A stretch of DNA of 64,000 bases from Psychrobacillus sp032154225 (GCF_032154225.1 NZ_JALDYF010000019.1:7662-71661); one strand, 5' to 3'. Positions 51,716 through 61,013 are shown, numbered from the stretch's first letter. The notes: generated by a model from the sequence alone, not told the origin. Translations and numbers: made by a program.

Positions 51716-52846
51716 TTGCCAAAATGGTATCAAATTCTTCCGAAGTATCCTTGGCTAAGTATTTATGCATGGGCTATTTTTTTCATCCTTCCTTTCTTTT
51801 TTATTTTTAAATCTTCTGCATTAGGTGGAATTATTTTTGGACTAATCGCTACTGCATTGTTTTTTATTGCTTATCGAATATCATTTACTTCCACTGGGTG
51901 GTTTTTATACGTATGCGTACTTATTGAAATTGCAATTAGCGTTATGATGACTTTTTTGTTCGGCTATATATACTTTTCTATTTTCCTTTCTTTCTTTATC
52001 GGCAATATCCAGCAAAAGGTTGGGTTTTTCATTATTTATAGCCTGCATTTAGTAGCAACTATTGTAGCTGTAATTATTGGATTTATATCGCAGACGGAAT
52101 TATTCCTTTCTCATCTTCCTTTCTTATTAATTTGTTTAATCGGTGTGATTTTATTGCCATTTAACACTTATAACCGAAACAAAAGGGAGCTGCTAGAAGG
52201 TCAACTAGAAGATGCTCAAAAACGAATCTCTCAGTTTATCATAATAGAGGAAAGAGAACGTATTGCACGTGATTTACATGATACACTTGGACAAAAACTT
52301 GCACTTATTGGTTTAAAAAGTGACTTGGCAAATCGTTTAATAGAAAAAAACCCTCAAGCTGCCAAAAATGAAATTAATGATATTAATCAAACAGCTCGAT
52401 TAGTTTTAAAGGAAGTACGCGAACTTGTTACGAATATGCGAGGCACTAAATTAGAAGATGAGTTATTTCGTATTAAGCAAATTTTACTTGCTGCGCAAAT
52501 TTCCTGCAAAGTAAGTGGATCTCCTAAACTCTCCAATACTCCTCTACTCGTTGAAAACTTGCTAAGTATGTGCTTAAAGGAAGTCGTAACTAATGTAGTA
52601 AAGCATAGCAAAGCTACTTCTTGTTCGATTTCGATTAAGCAGTCAGCAAAAGAAACTGTTTTGAAAGTGCATGATAATGGAGTAGGATTAAATATACAAA
52701 CAGATTGGTCCAAGGGACATGGACTTCGTGGGATAAAAGAGCGTTTAGAATTTGTAAATGGCAGCTTAGATATACATACAAAGCATGGGACGACGCTCAA
52801 TATACGCGTCCCTAACGTTATTCAACAAACGACACAGGAGGAATGA
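51716..52846 (+). CDS. desK: Membrane thermosensor histidine kinase DesK
   Basis: I choose the TTG at 51716 because AGAGGTG stands 6 bases before it. This gives 376 residues and places the phosphorylated His in RIARDLHDTLGQK at position 188, the same number as in Bacillus subtilis DesK. Five hydrophobic segments (about 15-150) form the sensor, a coiled linker follows (GQLEDAQKRISQF), and the HATPase domain has MCLKEVVTNVVKHS and SKGHGLRGIKERLEF. In the cold the kinase state phosphorylates DesR. It overlaps nothing and is coupled to desR. Confidence 0.95.
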   Translation: MPKWYQILPKYPWLSIYAWAIFFILPFFFIFKSSALGGIIFGLIATALFFIAYRISFTSTGWFLYVCVLIEIAISVMMTFLFGYIYFSIFLSFFIGNIQQKVGFFIIYSLHLVATIVAVIIGFISQTELFLSHLPFLLICLIGVILLPFNTYNRNKRELLEGQLEDAQKRISQFIIIEERERIARDLHDTLGQKLALIGLKSDLANRLIEKNPQAAKNEINDINQTARLVLKEVRELVTNMRGTKLEDELFRIKQILLAAQISCKVSGSPKLSNTPLLVENLLSMCLKEVVTNVVKHSKATSCSISIKQSAKETVLKVHDNGVGLNIQTDWSKGHGLRGIKERLEFVNGSLDIHTKHGTTLNIRVPNVIQQTTQEE

Positions 52847-52848
52847 TC

Positions 52849-53448
52849 ATGATTCGAATTGTTATTGCCGAAGACCAACGAATGATGTTAGGAGCCCTTG
52901 GTTCTCTTTTAGATTTAGAAGAGGATATGGAAGTTGTTGGGAAAGCTAGCAATGGTGAAGAAGCACTGAAGTTAATCCATATGCTAAAACCAGATATATG
53001 TATTATGGACATTGAGATGCCGATTAAAAGTGGCCTCGATGCTGCGGAAATGTTAATGGAAGATCCATGCAAAGTAATTATATTAACAACCTTTGCAAGA
53101 TCGGGTTATTTTGAACGAGCGCGAAAAGCAGGCGTCGGTGGATATTTATTGAAGGATAGCCCTAGCGAGGAGTTAGCTAATTCAATCCGAGTTATTATGG
53201 ACGGTCGCCGTATTTATTCGCCTGAACTTGTTGATATTGCACTGGAGGGCGAGAACCCTTTAACAGAACGGGAAAGCCAAGTGTTAGAGTTGATTGCCGA
53301 TGGAAAAAACACAAAAGAAATTGCCAGCGAGCTCTACATTACAACCGGCACAGTCCGAAATTATATTTCCGTTATATTAGACAAACTAGACGTTGGCAAT
53401 CGGATCGAAGCAATTGCTCGATTTAAGGAAAAAGGCTGGTTTAAATAA
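52849..53448 (+). CDS. desR: Response regulator DesR
   Basis: The ATG at 52849 is used because the AGGAGGA site is too close to the ATG at 52843; 199 residues. The receiver has IAEDQRMMLGALGSL and the phospho-acceptor Asp54 (CIMDIEMP). The NarL-type HTH at about 135-199 reads NPLTERESQVLELIADGKNT and TVRNYISVILDKLDVGNRIE. Nearly every motif matches Bacillus subtilis DesR. It activates des when phosphorylated by DesK. Confidence 0.96.
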   Translation: MIRIVIAEDQRMMLGALGSLLDLEEDMEVVGKASNGEEALKLIHMLKPDICIMDIEMPIKSGLDAAEMLMEDPCKVIILTTFARSGYFERARKAGVGGYLLKDSPSEELANSIRVIMDGRRIYSPELVDIALEGENPLTERESQVLELIADGKNTKEIASELYITTGTVRNYISVILDKLDVGNRIEAIARFKEKGWFK

Positions 53449-53451
53449 AGA

Positions 53452-53487
53452 AAAAACTGCTTAAAGTAAAAACTTTAAGCAGTTTTT
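53452..53487 (+). terminator. Terminator of desKR
   Basis: AAAAACTGCTTAAAGT pairs perfectly with ACTTTAAGCAGTTTTT around a 4-base loop and continues TTTA. Confidence 0.9.
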
Positions 53488-53548
53488 TTATTTCCACTAA
53501 ACTTATCGCCTTCTTTATGGGTATATATAAGTGAAAGGAGTGAAAAAA

Positions 53549-54064
53549 ATGAACGAAGATATATTTAAGAAAATAAAAAAAGGAAATAAAGAGGCATTCC
53601 GTCATTTGTACGATGAATACGTAAATTATGCCATCCGAACAGCAAAAGCAATTACACGAAATGAGGAGCTAGCAAAGGATGCTGTTCAGGAAACTTTTAT
53701 CCGTGTATATAGAAATATATCGTCTTATAATTCCACGCTTTCATTTGGCGCATGGTTTTATCGTATTTTGGTCAATGAATGCAATCGACTATTAAATAAA
53801 GAAAAAAAGACTATACCTATTGATCCGTCTTCAGTAGAAATGTTGGAAGCATCAAAAGAAGATGCTACAGATTTATACGAAATTATTCAAAGCATGTCTG
53901 ACCTGTACCGGATTCCACTTCTATTAAAATATATACAGGGATTTTCAGAAAAAGAAGTTGCCGAAATTTTAGATTTGAACCAAAACACGGTGAAATCTAG
54001 GTTATTTAACGGCCGAAACTTATTAAAAGATCAATTAGCGCTGATTGAAATGGGGGGAAAATGA
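53549..54064 (+). CDS. ECF-type RNA polymerase sigma factor
   Basis: The ATG at 53549 after AAAGGAGTGAAAAAA gives 171 residues. Region 2: AFRHLYDEYVNYAIRTAKAI and LAKDAVQETFIRVYRNI. Region 4: IPLLLKYIQGFSEKEVAEIL and NQNTVKSRLFNGRNLLKDQ. The downstream gene begins one base after its stop and encodes a membrane anti-sigma candidate. It is unlike the ECF factor at 2411-2926 in sequence, so the two are separate systems, not a duplication. Confidence 0.9.
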   Translation: MNEDIFKKIKKGNKEAFRHLYDEYVNYAIRTAKAITRNEELAKDAVQETFIRVYRNISSYNSTLSFGAWFYRILVNECNRLLNKEKKTIPIDPSSVEMLEASKEDATDLYEIIQSMSDLYRIPLLLKYIQGFSEKEVAEILDLNQNTVKSRLFNGRNLLKDQLALIEMGGK

Positions 54065-54065
54065 A

Positions 54066-54794
54066 ATGGACCAAATGGATGAACGAGCAAAAAAAGAAAT
54101 TCTCAAGCATACAGAGGATTCTTCTAATACATTACAAGAGGATATTTGGAATCACATAGATCAAGAGCTCTTCCAAGAAAAAAAGGGGAAAAAGAAGTCT
54201 AAGATTATTCCTATTATTATTGTGGCAGCAGCTGTCGTAACACTATTGTTTAGCACACAAACAGACACAGGGATGGCATTTATTAAACAGATAAAAGATC
54301 TTTTTGTGCCTGAGAAACAAATAACGCAAAGCATCGAAGGCACGGAAGAGGAAACGGACGTCATCTTGCAAGAAGGAAAAAACTCAGAATATATCATTTA
54401 TATCGATGAGGAAAGATACAAATTAGTACAAGGTGAAACCTTTGATATTATTACAACAAAAGAGCCATTAGAAGAAAAATATCCAGAAGTTTCTATGAAA
54501 ATCGAGCAATTCAAGGATAAAACTTCCGAAGAAATGCTCGCTATGTTAGAAGTAAAATTACCTACTGAATACACAAATGTAACTGCAACAGAAACAGTAC
54601 AGGACCCATTAGAAGGCTATAAACTTCATGGAATTTCTGGTTCTTCATGGGACAGTCCCGTCACTAATGTGTACATCTTAGATAATAAAAACGGTGGCAG
54701 CTTTGTCATTACGGAAAAGTATTTCTTAGAAGCAGCAGAAGGTCATGGAGCAAGATTTTATGCAATGTTACAACAATTCGAGATTATACAGTAG
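54066..54794 (+). CDS. Membrane-anchored putative anti-sigma factor
   Basis: The ATG at 54066 follows GGGGGGAAAATGAA; 242 residues. A cytoplasmic N-terminus of about 50 residues (EDSSNTLQEDIWNHIDQELF) would bind the sigma factor, one membrane helix spans about 53-70 (IIPIIIVAAAVVTLLF), and the rest is extracytoplasmic with a DUF4367-like part (EMLAMLEVKLPTEYTNVTAT, then SSWDSPVTNVYILDNKNGG). Such pairs (RsiX/RsiW-like) answer to envelope signals. No zinc motif is seen. Confidence 0.8.
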   Translation: MDQMDERAKKEILKHTEDSSNTLQEDIWNHIDQELFQEKKGKKKSKIIPIIIVAAAVVTLLFSTQTDTGMAFIKQIKDLFVPEKQITQSIEGTEEETDVILQEGKNSEYIIYIDEERYKLVQGETFDIITTKEPLEEKYPEVSMKIEQFKDKTSEEMLAMLEVKLPTEYTNVTATETVQDPLEGYKLHGISGSSWDSPVTNVYILDNKNGGSFVITEKYFLEAAEGHGARFYAMLQQFEIIQ

Positions 54795-54808
54795 ACTTAT
54801 TACACAAT

Positions 54809-54831
54809 AAAAACCCCGAGTAGGGGTTTTT
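54809..54831. terminator. Bidirectional terminator
   Basis: AAAAACCCC pairs with GGGGTTTTT around 5 bases, between the anti-sigma gene (plus) and the phosphoesterase gene (minus), whose last codon it touches. Confidence 0.88.
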
Positions 54832-55627
54832 ATTTTGAAAGTAGTGTCACAACAACTATTTCAGGCGTATTAAAAATTCTTACTGGAATAACACTATTAC
54901 CCAATCCCCTACTTACAACCATACTTGTTTCATTTTCCTCGTATACACCTGCTGTATACTTTGGAAATAAACCTTGCCCTGGTGCTACAAGTCCGCCTAA
55001 TCCAGGAATTCTAAACTGTCCACCATGCGCATGGCCGGAAAATACTACATCCAATCCATTTTTCACGTAATCTGAAAACGTCTCTGGCCGATGTGAAAGT
55101 GTCAATGTAAAATTATCTTGCTGTTCAAATATACTTAGTGCCTCTGCAACAGGTACCCCAGCGAGTGGATCTTCGATACCAATAATACGTATCGATTCTC
55201 CTTCTTTTTCGACTACTGTTTCTTCATTCGATAAAACAATAACACCTAACTCAGAAAGAGAAGTTTTAATATGTACTACATCATTTGTCGCAATTTCATG
55301 ATTTCCGGTCACATAGTATATAGGTGCAAGGGAAATGAGCTGCTCCACTAAATCTAAGCTATTTTGTAGGTCATATCGATTGCTGTCTATGAGGTCTCCT
55401 GTTATAAAAATGAGATCCGGTTTAGCAGTCTCGATTTTTTTCAGCAGTTTTGATTGTCTATCCCCAAATGTTGCATCATGCAAATCGGAAACTTGAATAA
55501 TTTTCAAGCCATCAAATGCAGGTGGTAAATTTTCCGACTCGATTGTTATTTCCGTTGTTTGAATCCATTTGTTCCCGGTGTATAATACTACCGCTATTAC
55601 ACCTAAAAGTACGAGCCACTTTTTCAT
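54830..55627 (-). CDS. Metallophosphoesterase (YkuE-like), exported
   Basis: The 265-residue protein starts with an uncleaved signal/anchor (MKKWLVLLGVIAVVLYTGNK). The calcineurin-like motifs are QVSDLHDATFGD, FITGDLIDSNRYD, YVTGNHEI, and DVVFSGHAHGGQFRIPG, all four metal-binding blocks. Relatives (YkuE, YaeI) act at the outer face of the membrane on cell-envelope phospho-lipids. The exact substrate is unknown. Confidence 0.88.
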   Translation of the reverse strand: MKKWLVLLGVIAVVLYTGNKWIQTTEITIESENLPPAFDGLKIIQVSDLHDATFGDRQSKLLKKIETAKPDLIFITGDLIDSNRYDLQNSLDLVEQLISLAPIYYVTGNHEIATNDVVHIKTSLSELGVIVLSNEETVVEKEGESIRIIGIEDPLAGVPVAEALSIFEQQDNFTLTLSHRPETFSDYVKNGLDVVFSGHAHGGQFRIPGLGGLVAPGQGLFPKYTAGVYEENETSMVVSRGLGNSVIPVRIFNTPEIVVVTLLSK

Positions 55628-55651
55628 ATAATTACTCCTAAATTGAATATC

Positions 55652-56275
55652 TTACTTCGGGCTCATCAAGCCTACTCGATACCCAACATGCTCTTTTTTT
55701 ACCAATTCGTTGTATGCGAACAAAGCCACATCGCCTGTTGTACTTTGAACCGCACCTAACGGTAGTAGATTGCGTTCTACTATATACGCATCTGTTTCAG
55801 CCCCTGTTGGTAAATAGGTTGGGCATACGATTGTCCAATCTAAACCAGAAGTATTTAAAAGATCATATACTTTATGATGCTCTTTAGCTGCTACGGTTGA
55901 TTTGCGCTTTGATTCAGCTGATTGATATTTTAGCAAATTTTGATTTTCACGACTAATTAATATGCCCGCTGTTCCAATAGTGACGATTCGCTTAATATTA
56001 AGTTTCGTCATTACGTAAATAATATGCGTAATCGATTCCGTTAATACAGTAGATTGATCGGTCCCAAGTGCGCTTATAACTGCATCTGCACCTGAAATTG
56101 CCTTCTCCACATCTGCTCTCACACAAGCATTTCCTTGTATAATAGTTAATTGGGAATGTGTTTTTAACTTTTCTGGAGTTCGTACCAGCACCGTCACTTC
56201 ATATTTATTTTCCAACAGCAACGAAAGCACTTCATTACCAACACGACCAGTCGCTCCAAATAATACTATCTTCAT
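55652..56275 (-). CDS. NAD(P)-binding Rossmann-fold protein (SDR a5-like)
   Basis: This 207-residue protein begins with the nucleotide motif VLFGATGRVGNEVLSLLLEN, has GADAVISALGTDQ and TIGTAGILI in the middle and WTIVCPTYLPTG near residue 150. The pattern is of the atypical short SDRs (flavin-reductase/NmrA-like), with no Tyr-x3-Lys dyad visible. A redox or sensor role is possible. Monocistronic. Confidence 0.85.
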   Translation of the reverse strand: MKIVLFGATGRVGNEVLSLLLENKYEVTVLVRTPEKLKTHSQLTIIQGNACVRADVEKAISGADAVISALGTDQSTVLTESITHIIYVMTKLNIKRIVTIGTAGILISRENQNLLKYQSAESKRKSTVAAKEHHKVYDLLNTSGLDWTIVCPTYLPTGAETDAYIVERNLLPLGAVQSTTGDVALFAYNELVKKEHVGYRVGLMSPK

Positions 56276-56375
56276 AATGGTACTCCTTTTTAATATTCAT
56301 TTAAAAAAGTACCCCTGCTGTCCATAACAGAGATACTCCACTTGTCTTAAATTGTTATTTCCCAAGAAATATTAT

Positions 56376-56654
56376 TTAATATGAACTAAATGAAAAAAAC
56401 AATGCCATTAAAGCACCATAAAAAATAACAACAAGTACTATACTAATAGCCATCCAAATAAGGGATGCTCGTGCATAATTACGTCGTGGATCTGGATTTC
56501 CAAAGCCCCAAATAAATAACATAACAATATTCACAACCGGGATAATCATAATAAGCATTGTAATAAGCCAATTACCTACAGTCATTTCACTTGCAGTTTC
56601 TTGACGAGCACTGTTTTGATACCCTTGCTCTTTTTCTGTTTCATAAGATTCCAT
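56376..56654 (-). CDS. Small membrane protein with two helices
   Basis: The ATG at 56654 behind GGGGGATTTTGT gives 92 residues. A charged N-terminus is followed by a helix at about 26-50 (VGNWLITMLIMIIPVVNIVM), a loop FGNPDPRRNYARAS, and a second helix at about 63-88. The loop motif WGFGNxDPxRRNYARA is common in small Firmicute membrane proteins of unknown function. Confidence 0.75.
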   Translation of the reverse strand: MESYETEKEQGYQNSARQETASEMTVGNWLITMLIMIIPVVNIVMLFIWGFGNPDPRRNYARASLIWMAISIVLVVIFYGALMALFFSFSSY

Positions 56655-56761
56655 ACAAAATCCCCCATTCCATATTATATATGACATTTTTATTGCTACT
56701 TTCATTCTACTTTAAATTGTCTTAAAATATATGTCATTTTTTGAAACTAGGGGGATTTATT

Positions 56762-57466
56762 TTAGTCTACTTGCAGCATATTCATCGGGGTAATAATCCC
56801 GAGTAACTTTTCACTCGATTTTCCAGTATCCGTTATAAGCAACGCTTCTAAACGACGTCCCTTAGCAATCGCGATTTTGAACATTTCTTCCGCTCTATAA
56901 ATAGAAGCATCGCTTTTTATAAACTGGTGATTTTCTCTACTGTTTTCATATTCCAGTATCTCATCTAAAGTCGTTTTTTTCCTAGAAAAAGATTCCGAAT
57001 CAACTGTGCTTGCTAGCCACTTCGTTATACCAACTGGCGTAATCAATCCCCTAAACTCTGTGCCATCATAGACGGGAAATTGGTTATACTTTCTTTCCTT
57101 AATAACTTTCAATGCATAGCTTAATGAATCTGTTCCTTGAAAAGTAGTCACTTTCGTTTGGAATGCTTCTCCTACGGTTATTGGTTTCGTTAAAGTAGCT
57201 GAAATTTCTTCCATTATCAAAACTACATCATCATGAGGCTCTGCAATTGCATATTCGGTCGATGTGCGGTGATGTATAATGGCGTTGCGCAAGTCCCCGT
57301 ATTCACGTAAATCCGCTTCATATTTCCTAATAATGGCACTCTTCTTTTTTGCCAAATCAATCAATCGGAAAAAAGATAGATGCTCTTGTATTTCGGTAAT
57401 ATCTTTCATTGCTTCGTTTATTTTATTATAAGCCGTGATAAATCGATCTGAATTACGAACTTCCAT
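56762..57466 (-). CDS. CBS-domain protein with N-terminal helical domain
   Basis: 234 residues. The N-terminal part (about 1-90) is helical with LRDYGDLRNAI-like (REYGDLRNAIIHHRTS), a HEPN-like pattern. The C-terminal CBS pair shows LKVIKERKYNQFPVYDGTEF with RGLITPVGITKWL, then IYRAEEMFKIAIAKGRRLEA with LLITDTG. CBS pairs bind adenosyl ligands; a regulatory role is likely. It sits 20 bases downstream of the ABC permease gene. Confidence 0.85.
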   Translation of the reverse strand: MEVRNSDRFITAYNKINEAMKDITEIQEHLSFFRLIDLAKKKSAIIRKYEADLREYGDLRNAIIHHRTSTEYAIAEPHDDVVLIMEEISATLTKPITVGEAFQTKVTTFQGTDSLSYALKVIKERKYNQFPVYDGTEFRGLITPVGITKWLASTVDSESFSRKKTTLDEILEYENSRENHQFIKSDASIYRAEEMFKIAIAKGRRLEALLITDTGKSSEKLLGIITPMNMLQVD

Positions 57467-57486
57467 CTACCTTCACCTCACATCTC

Positions 57487-58269
57487 TTATATTTTTGCTT
57501 TTGCTACATTTCTTTTAGCAAAAAATACTGCACCAATAATAAGTACGACACTCACAAGAATTGTGACGACTAAGCTCCATACAAATGGTGTTACATCCGC
57601 ACTTCCGGTTAAAACATACCCTGCATACATCGGCAATTTATATGGGGAGATTGTCCAATATGTCCCGAGCAGACCATCGATTAATTGCGCAAATATAACA
57701 AGTAATAACGAAACTGCTGATGCTATTCCTGTTGAAAAAACTGCACTAGAAAACAACACAATGCTAATCACAAACAATAACCACACAATATACGTTCCTA
57801 AAAATCCGATAAATGAACTTGCATCCACAGCTCCAAAAAGAATATACGTATAATATAGACTTGCCAAAATTCCAAGAATTACACTACCAATTACAATAAT
57901 ACTCATTATAAATAGTTTACTACTTACATAGCTAAAATACGAAATCGGACGAACATATAGCAAAGTAGCTGTTCCATTTTTTCGTTCTCTAGCAATAATT
58001 CCTGCAAATCCAAGCGTTACTACAAGCATTCCGATAATTTGATATTGCCCGATTGTCGTCATTAAGATTTGCTCTGGTGTAAATTCAGGTAATTGAAAAA
58101 CTGCTCCATCTGGCATATTTCCTACTGCACCTAATATTTGTGGTAAATAATAATTCATCAAAGGTTCCGTTATACCTATCAATAAAAACACTAATGGAAT
58201 CCAGAGAATTTTAAAATTACGTACATTTTCTCTCCACTCTTTTTGAAATAAAACCGAAAAATTTGTCAT
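57487..58269 (-). CDS. ABC-2 type permease (YxlG-like)
   Basis: The 260-residue protein has a short cytosolic start (FQKEWRENVRNFKILWIPLV), then six membrane helices. GIIARERKNGTATLLYVRPI is the ABC-2 coupling segment. Its start overlaps the ATPase stop by 4 bases. In Bacillus subtilis, yxlE-yxlF-yxlG have the same order and sizes, but no sigY or yxlCD is seen here. Confidence 0.88.
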   Translation of the reverse strand: MTNFSVLFQKEWRENVRNFKILWIPLVFLLIGITEPLMNYYLPQILGAVGNMPDGAVFQLPEFTPEQILMTTIGQYQIIGMLVVTLGFAGIIARERKNGTATLLYVRPISYFSYVSSKLFIMSIIVIGSVILGILASLYYTYILFGAVDASSFIGFLGTYIVWLLFVISIVLFSSAVFSTGIASAVSLLLVIFAQLIDGLLGTYWTISPYKLPMYAGYVLTGSADVTPFVWSLVVTILVSVVLIIGAVFFAKRNVAKAKI

Positions 58270-59168
58270 ACGTTATTCACCACCTGTAGGAAGATTTCTT
58301 CTAAACTAGCCGATGCTCGTTCTACCTTCAACACTTGTAAATGACTATTTGCAAGCTCAAGCAATACTTCATTCATCGCTGGTTTTGCATCTTCAATATG
58401 AATAAACGCAATCGAACCTTCCTGTCTTGCTGGCCATGGAGATGCTTCCACAAATTGAGCAGCTTCTTCACTATCTTGAAAATACATTTTATACATCGGG
58501 TTTTCAAACTTTTTACGAACTTCTTTTAACGAGCCTTGCTCTACTAGTTGACCTTTTCGTAAAAACAACAACTGATCCGTCATTTCCTCTGCATCATTTA
58601 AAATATGTGTCGAATACAAAATCGTTGTTGTAGCTTGTAACTTCTTCAATAAATTCATAATTTCTCGTCTACCAATCGGATCTAACGCGGACACAGGCTC
58701 ATCTAGCAATAATAATGCTGGCTTGTGCACAATTGCTTGCGCTAATCCTAAACGCTGTCTCATCCCGCCGGAGAAAGTTCCTGTCTTTTTATTTAGCACA
58801 CTACTTAGTCCAACAAACTCTAACGTTTTTATCGCTTCTTGTTTCGCTAATTTCGCATCCACTCCACTAAGCTTCGCTGTCATTTCTGTAAACTCCAACG
58901 CTGTTAACCACGAGTAAAACTGGGGATACTGTGGAAGAAAACCAATCTCTTTACGAATATCCGCAGCAAGCACACCATCTAAAGCAATCATTCCTGTTGT
59001 TTGCTTCAATAATCCAGCAAGCATAGACAACGTCGTCGTTTTCCCTGCTCCATTCGGTCCGATTAATGCCGTAGATGTGTTTTTATTCAATGAAAATGAA
59101 ACATGATCTACCGCTACTTCACTTCCATATGCTTTTGTTAAAGCTTCAACATGTAATAAAGTGTTCAT
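58266..59168 (-). CDS. ABC transporter ATP-binding protein (YxlF-like)
   Basis: 300 residues with Walker A GPNGAGKTT (about 36-44), Q-loop GFLPQYPQFYSWLTALEF, signature FSGGMRQRLGLAQA, Walker B LLLLDEPVSALDP and H-loop STHILNDAEEM. The C-terminal 80 residues are a regulatory domain of the DrrA/YxlF kind. It overlaps the downstream permease gene and the upstream PLDc_N gene by 4 bases each. It is an exporter of unknown substrate. Confidence 0.93.
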   Translation of the reverse strand: MNTLLHVEALTKAYGSEVAVDHVSFSLNKNTSTALIGPNGAGKTTTLSMLAGLLKQTTGMIALDGVLAADIRKEIGFLPQYPQFYSWLTALEFTEMTAKLSGVDAKLAKQEAIKTLEFVGLSSVLNKKTGTFSGGMRQRLGLAQAIVHKPALLLLDEPVSALDPIGRREIMNLLKKLQATTTILYSTHILNDAEEMTDQLLFLRKGQLVEQGSLKEVRKKFENPMYKMYFQDSEEAAQFVEASPWPARQEGSIAFIHIEDAKPAMNEVLLELANSHLQVLKVERASASLEEIFLQVVNNV

Positions 59169-59362
59169 TCATTTCGCCTCCCTACAATGAAATAGATAAT
59201 TGGTCCAAGTAAATTCCCCAAAATAATAATGATTGCCCAGAGCCACTTCGGTCCATTTGTACTTCTTACTCGAACGAGATCAATAATTGCTACTATAACT
59301 AAAACAAGCTGAATAACTAGTAATGGCAAAATAAGCATCCAAGGAATTGAATCAAAACTCAT
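59165..59362 (-). CDS. PLDc_N-domain membrane peptide (YxlE-like)
   Basis: 65 residues, two helices, with NGPKWLWAIIIILGNLLGPI and YFIVGRR at the end, the PLDc_N (phospholipase D N-terminal) motif. In Bacillus subtilis YxlE is a negative regulator of the SigY system encoded before YxlF and YxlG. Here the overlap with the ATPase gene indicates a three-gene operon. Confidence 0.88.
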   Translation of the reverse strand: MSFDSIPWMLILPLLVIQLVLVIVAIIDLVRVRSTNGPKWLWAIIIILGNLLGPIIYFIVGRRNE

Positions 59363-59528
59363 TATACTTCCCCCTTTATTTGGTTTCTTCTATTCTACTA
59401 CATATAGAACAAAAAGGTTTCAAAAAGTTTTTAACTTTTCTAAATTAATTCTAATTTTATTGAAAGGCGTTGAATTAATAACTTTTTTGGCTGTTATGTT
59501 ATAATTATAAGTTGGAAGGTGATTGAAA

Positions 59529-60113
59529 ATGGATATTTTAATAAGAAAAGCTCGACAAGAAGATGCACAAGTTGCAGTTCCGCTCATAATGGAAGCCATT
59601 GGCGATATCTCTATGCAAATGACCGGAGAAACGGAAGAGGCTGCAATTACAAAAGAATTCATCAATTTATTTACACGCACGGATAATAGACATTCCTATT
59701 TATACACGTACATTGCAGAGATGGAGGGCAAAGTTGCCGGTGTACTCGTATTTTATTCTGCTGAACAGGTAATTACGCTAGATGCAAATTTAGAGGATTA
59801 TCTTTCTGCTAAAAAAGGTACTACGGTCAAAATAGATTCTGAAACTTTACCAGGGGAATGGTATATAGACACAGTAGTCGTCGATCCTACTTATCGTGGA
59901 CATGGTATTGGTACAAAACTTTTAACATTCTCCGAGCAATTAGTAGCAGGTTTCGGTGGTGGAAGTTTATCTCTAAATGTAGAGACAGAAAAAGATGCCG
60001 CTATTCGATTGTATAATCGTCTTGGATTTACTACGATATGTCCTTGGACAATTATTGGAGAGCCTTTTCATCATATGGTGAAAACAGTTGGGCCACACGA
60101 GGGAGTAGAGTAA
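59529..60113 (+). CDS. GNAT family acetyltransferase
   Basis: The ATG at 59529 after GGAAGGTGATTGAAA gives 194 residues. GNAT landmarks: ILIRKARQEDAQVAVPLIME, GEWYIDTVVVDPTYRGHGIG with the acetyl-CoA loop RGHGIGT, and LYNRLGFTTI. Its stop is directly followed by the EamA start codon, so the two are coupled. A metabolite acetylation plus export pair is one reading. Confidence 0.9.
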   Translation: MDILIRKARQEDAQVAVPLIMEAIGDISMQMTGETEEAAITKEFINLFTRTDNRHSYLYTYIAEMEGKVAGVLVFYSAEQVITLDANLEDYLSAKKGTTVKIDSETLPGEWYIDTVVVDPTYRGHGIGTKLLTFSEQLVAGFGGGSLSLNVETEKDAAIRLYNRLGFTTICPWTIIGEPFHHMVKTVGPHEGVE

Positions 60114-61013
60114 ATGAAATTATGGATTTACCCTCTTATGGTGGTTTTTGCTGCTAGCTGCTACGGTACTTTATCGACAATGGTGAAACTTGCAATTGGA
60201 GAAGGTTATTCAGCTTCTGAAGCGATTTCTAGTCAATATATAATCGGGTTTTTATTGGCAACAGTATTATATATGGCAACACAGAGAAAGCTTCCACGTT
60301 TCCATGGTGGTTTTAAAGTTATTCTATTAGCTGGTATTTTTACTGCTGCAACAGGAATTGTTTATGGACAAGCGCTTATTTATTTACCTGCTTCTCTTGC
60401 AGTTGTTATGTTATTTCAATTTACATGGATTGGAACGCTTATTGACTGTATTGTGAGAAGACGATTGCCGACAAGACCAGAGTTTATCTCTCTGCTGGTC
60501 CTATTTGTAGGTACAATTCTAGCTGCTGGTGTCCTCGATGTTGACTTGAGTGGAATTGACTGGAGAGGCTGGGTATATGGATTTGCCGCTGCCGTGACAT
60601 TTGCTCTTAATATGAACATCAATGCAAAACAAGTCGATGGAATGAATACGACAACACGTTTATTCCTCGTTTCTTTTATTGCAATGATTATGATTGCCCT
60701 GTTCCAAACACCGGAAATTGTATGGAACGGCAAATTATTTACGGAATCCTTGTTTATCTATGGGCTAGCCCTTGGTTTGCTTGGTATAATTATTCCAATT
60801 TACTTTTTTGTCATTGCTGTACCGAAAGTTGGAGGAGCAATGTCCTCTATTTTAAGCGCAATGGAACTACCAGTTGCCGTTATGGTTTCTGTTATCGTGT
60901 TAAGCGAAACGTTATCGTGGCTGCAAGTTGTTGGTATACTCGTTATTTTAACTGGTATGACCATTCCAACTTATGCAGATATACGGAAAAAGAAAAAGCT
61001 GAAGGTTGTCTAA
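60114..61013 (+). CDS. EamA/DMT family transporter
   Basis: The 299-residue protein has ten membrane helices in two EamA repeats (YPLMVVFAASCYGTLSTMVK and YGFAAAVTFALNMNINAKQ as the repeat openings, with ALIYLPASLAVVMLFQFTWI and VGGAMSSILSAMELPVAVMV as the ends). Such carriers export metabolites or take up sugars. It starts immediately after the GNAT stop. Confidence 0.88.
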   Translation: MKLWIYPLMVVFAASCYGTLSTMVKLAIGEGYSASEAISSQYIIGFLLATVLYMATQRKLPRFHGGFKVILLAGIFTAATGIVYGQALIYLPASLAVVMLFQFTWIGTLIDCIVRRRLPTRPEFISLLVLFVGTILAAGVLDVDLSGIDWRGWVYGFAAAVTFALNMNINAKQVDGMNTTTRLFLVSFIAMIMIALFQTPEIVWNGKLFTESLFIYGLALGLLGIIIPIYFFVIAVPKVGGAMSSILSAMELPVAVMVSVIVLSETLSWLQVVGILVILTGMTIPTYADIRKKKKLKVV

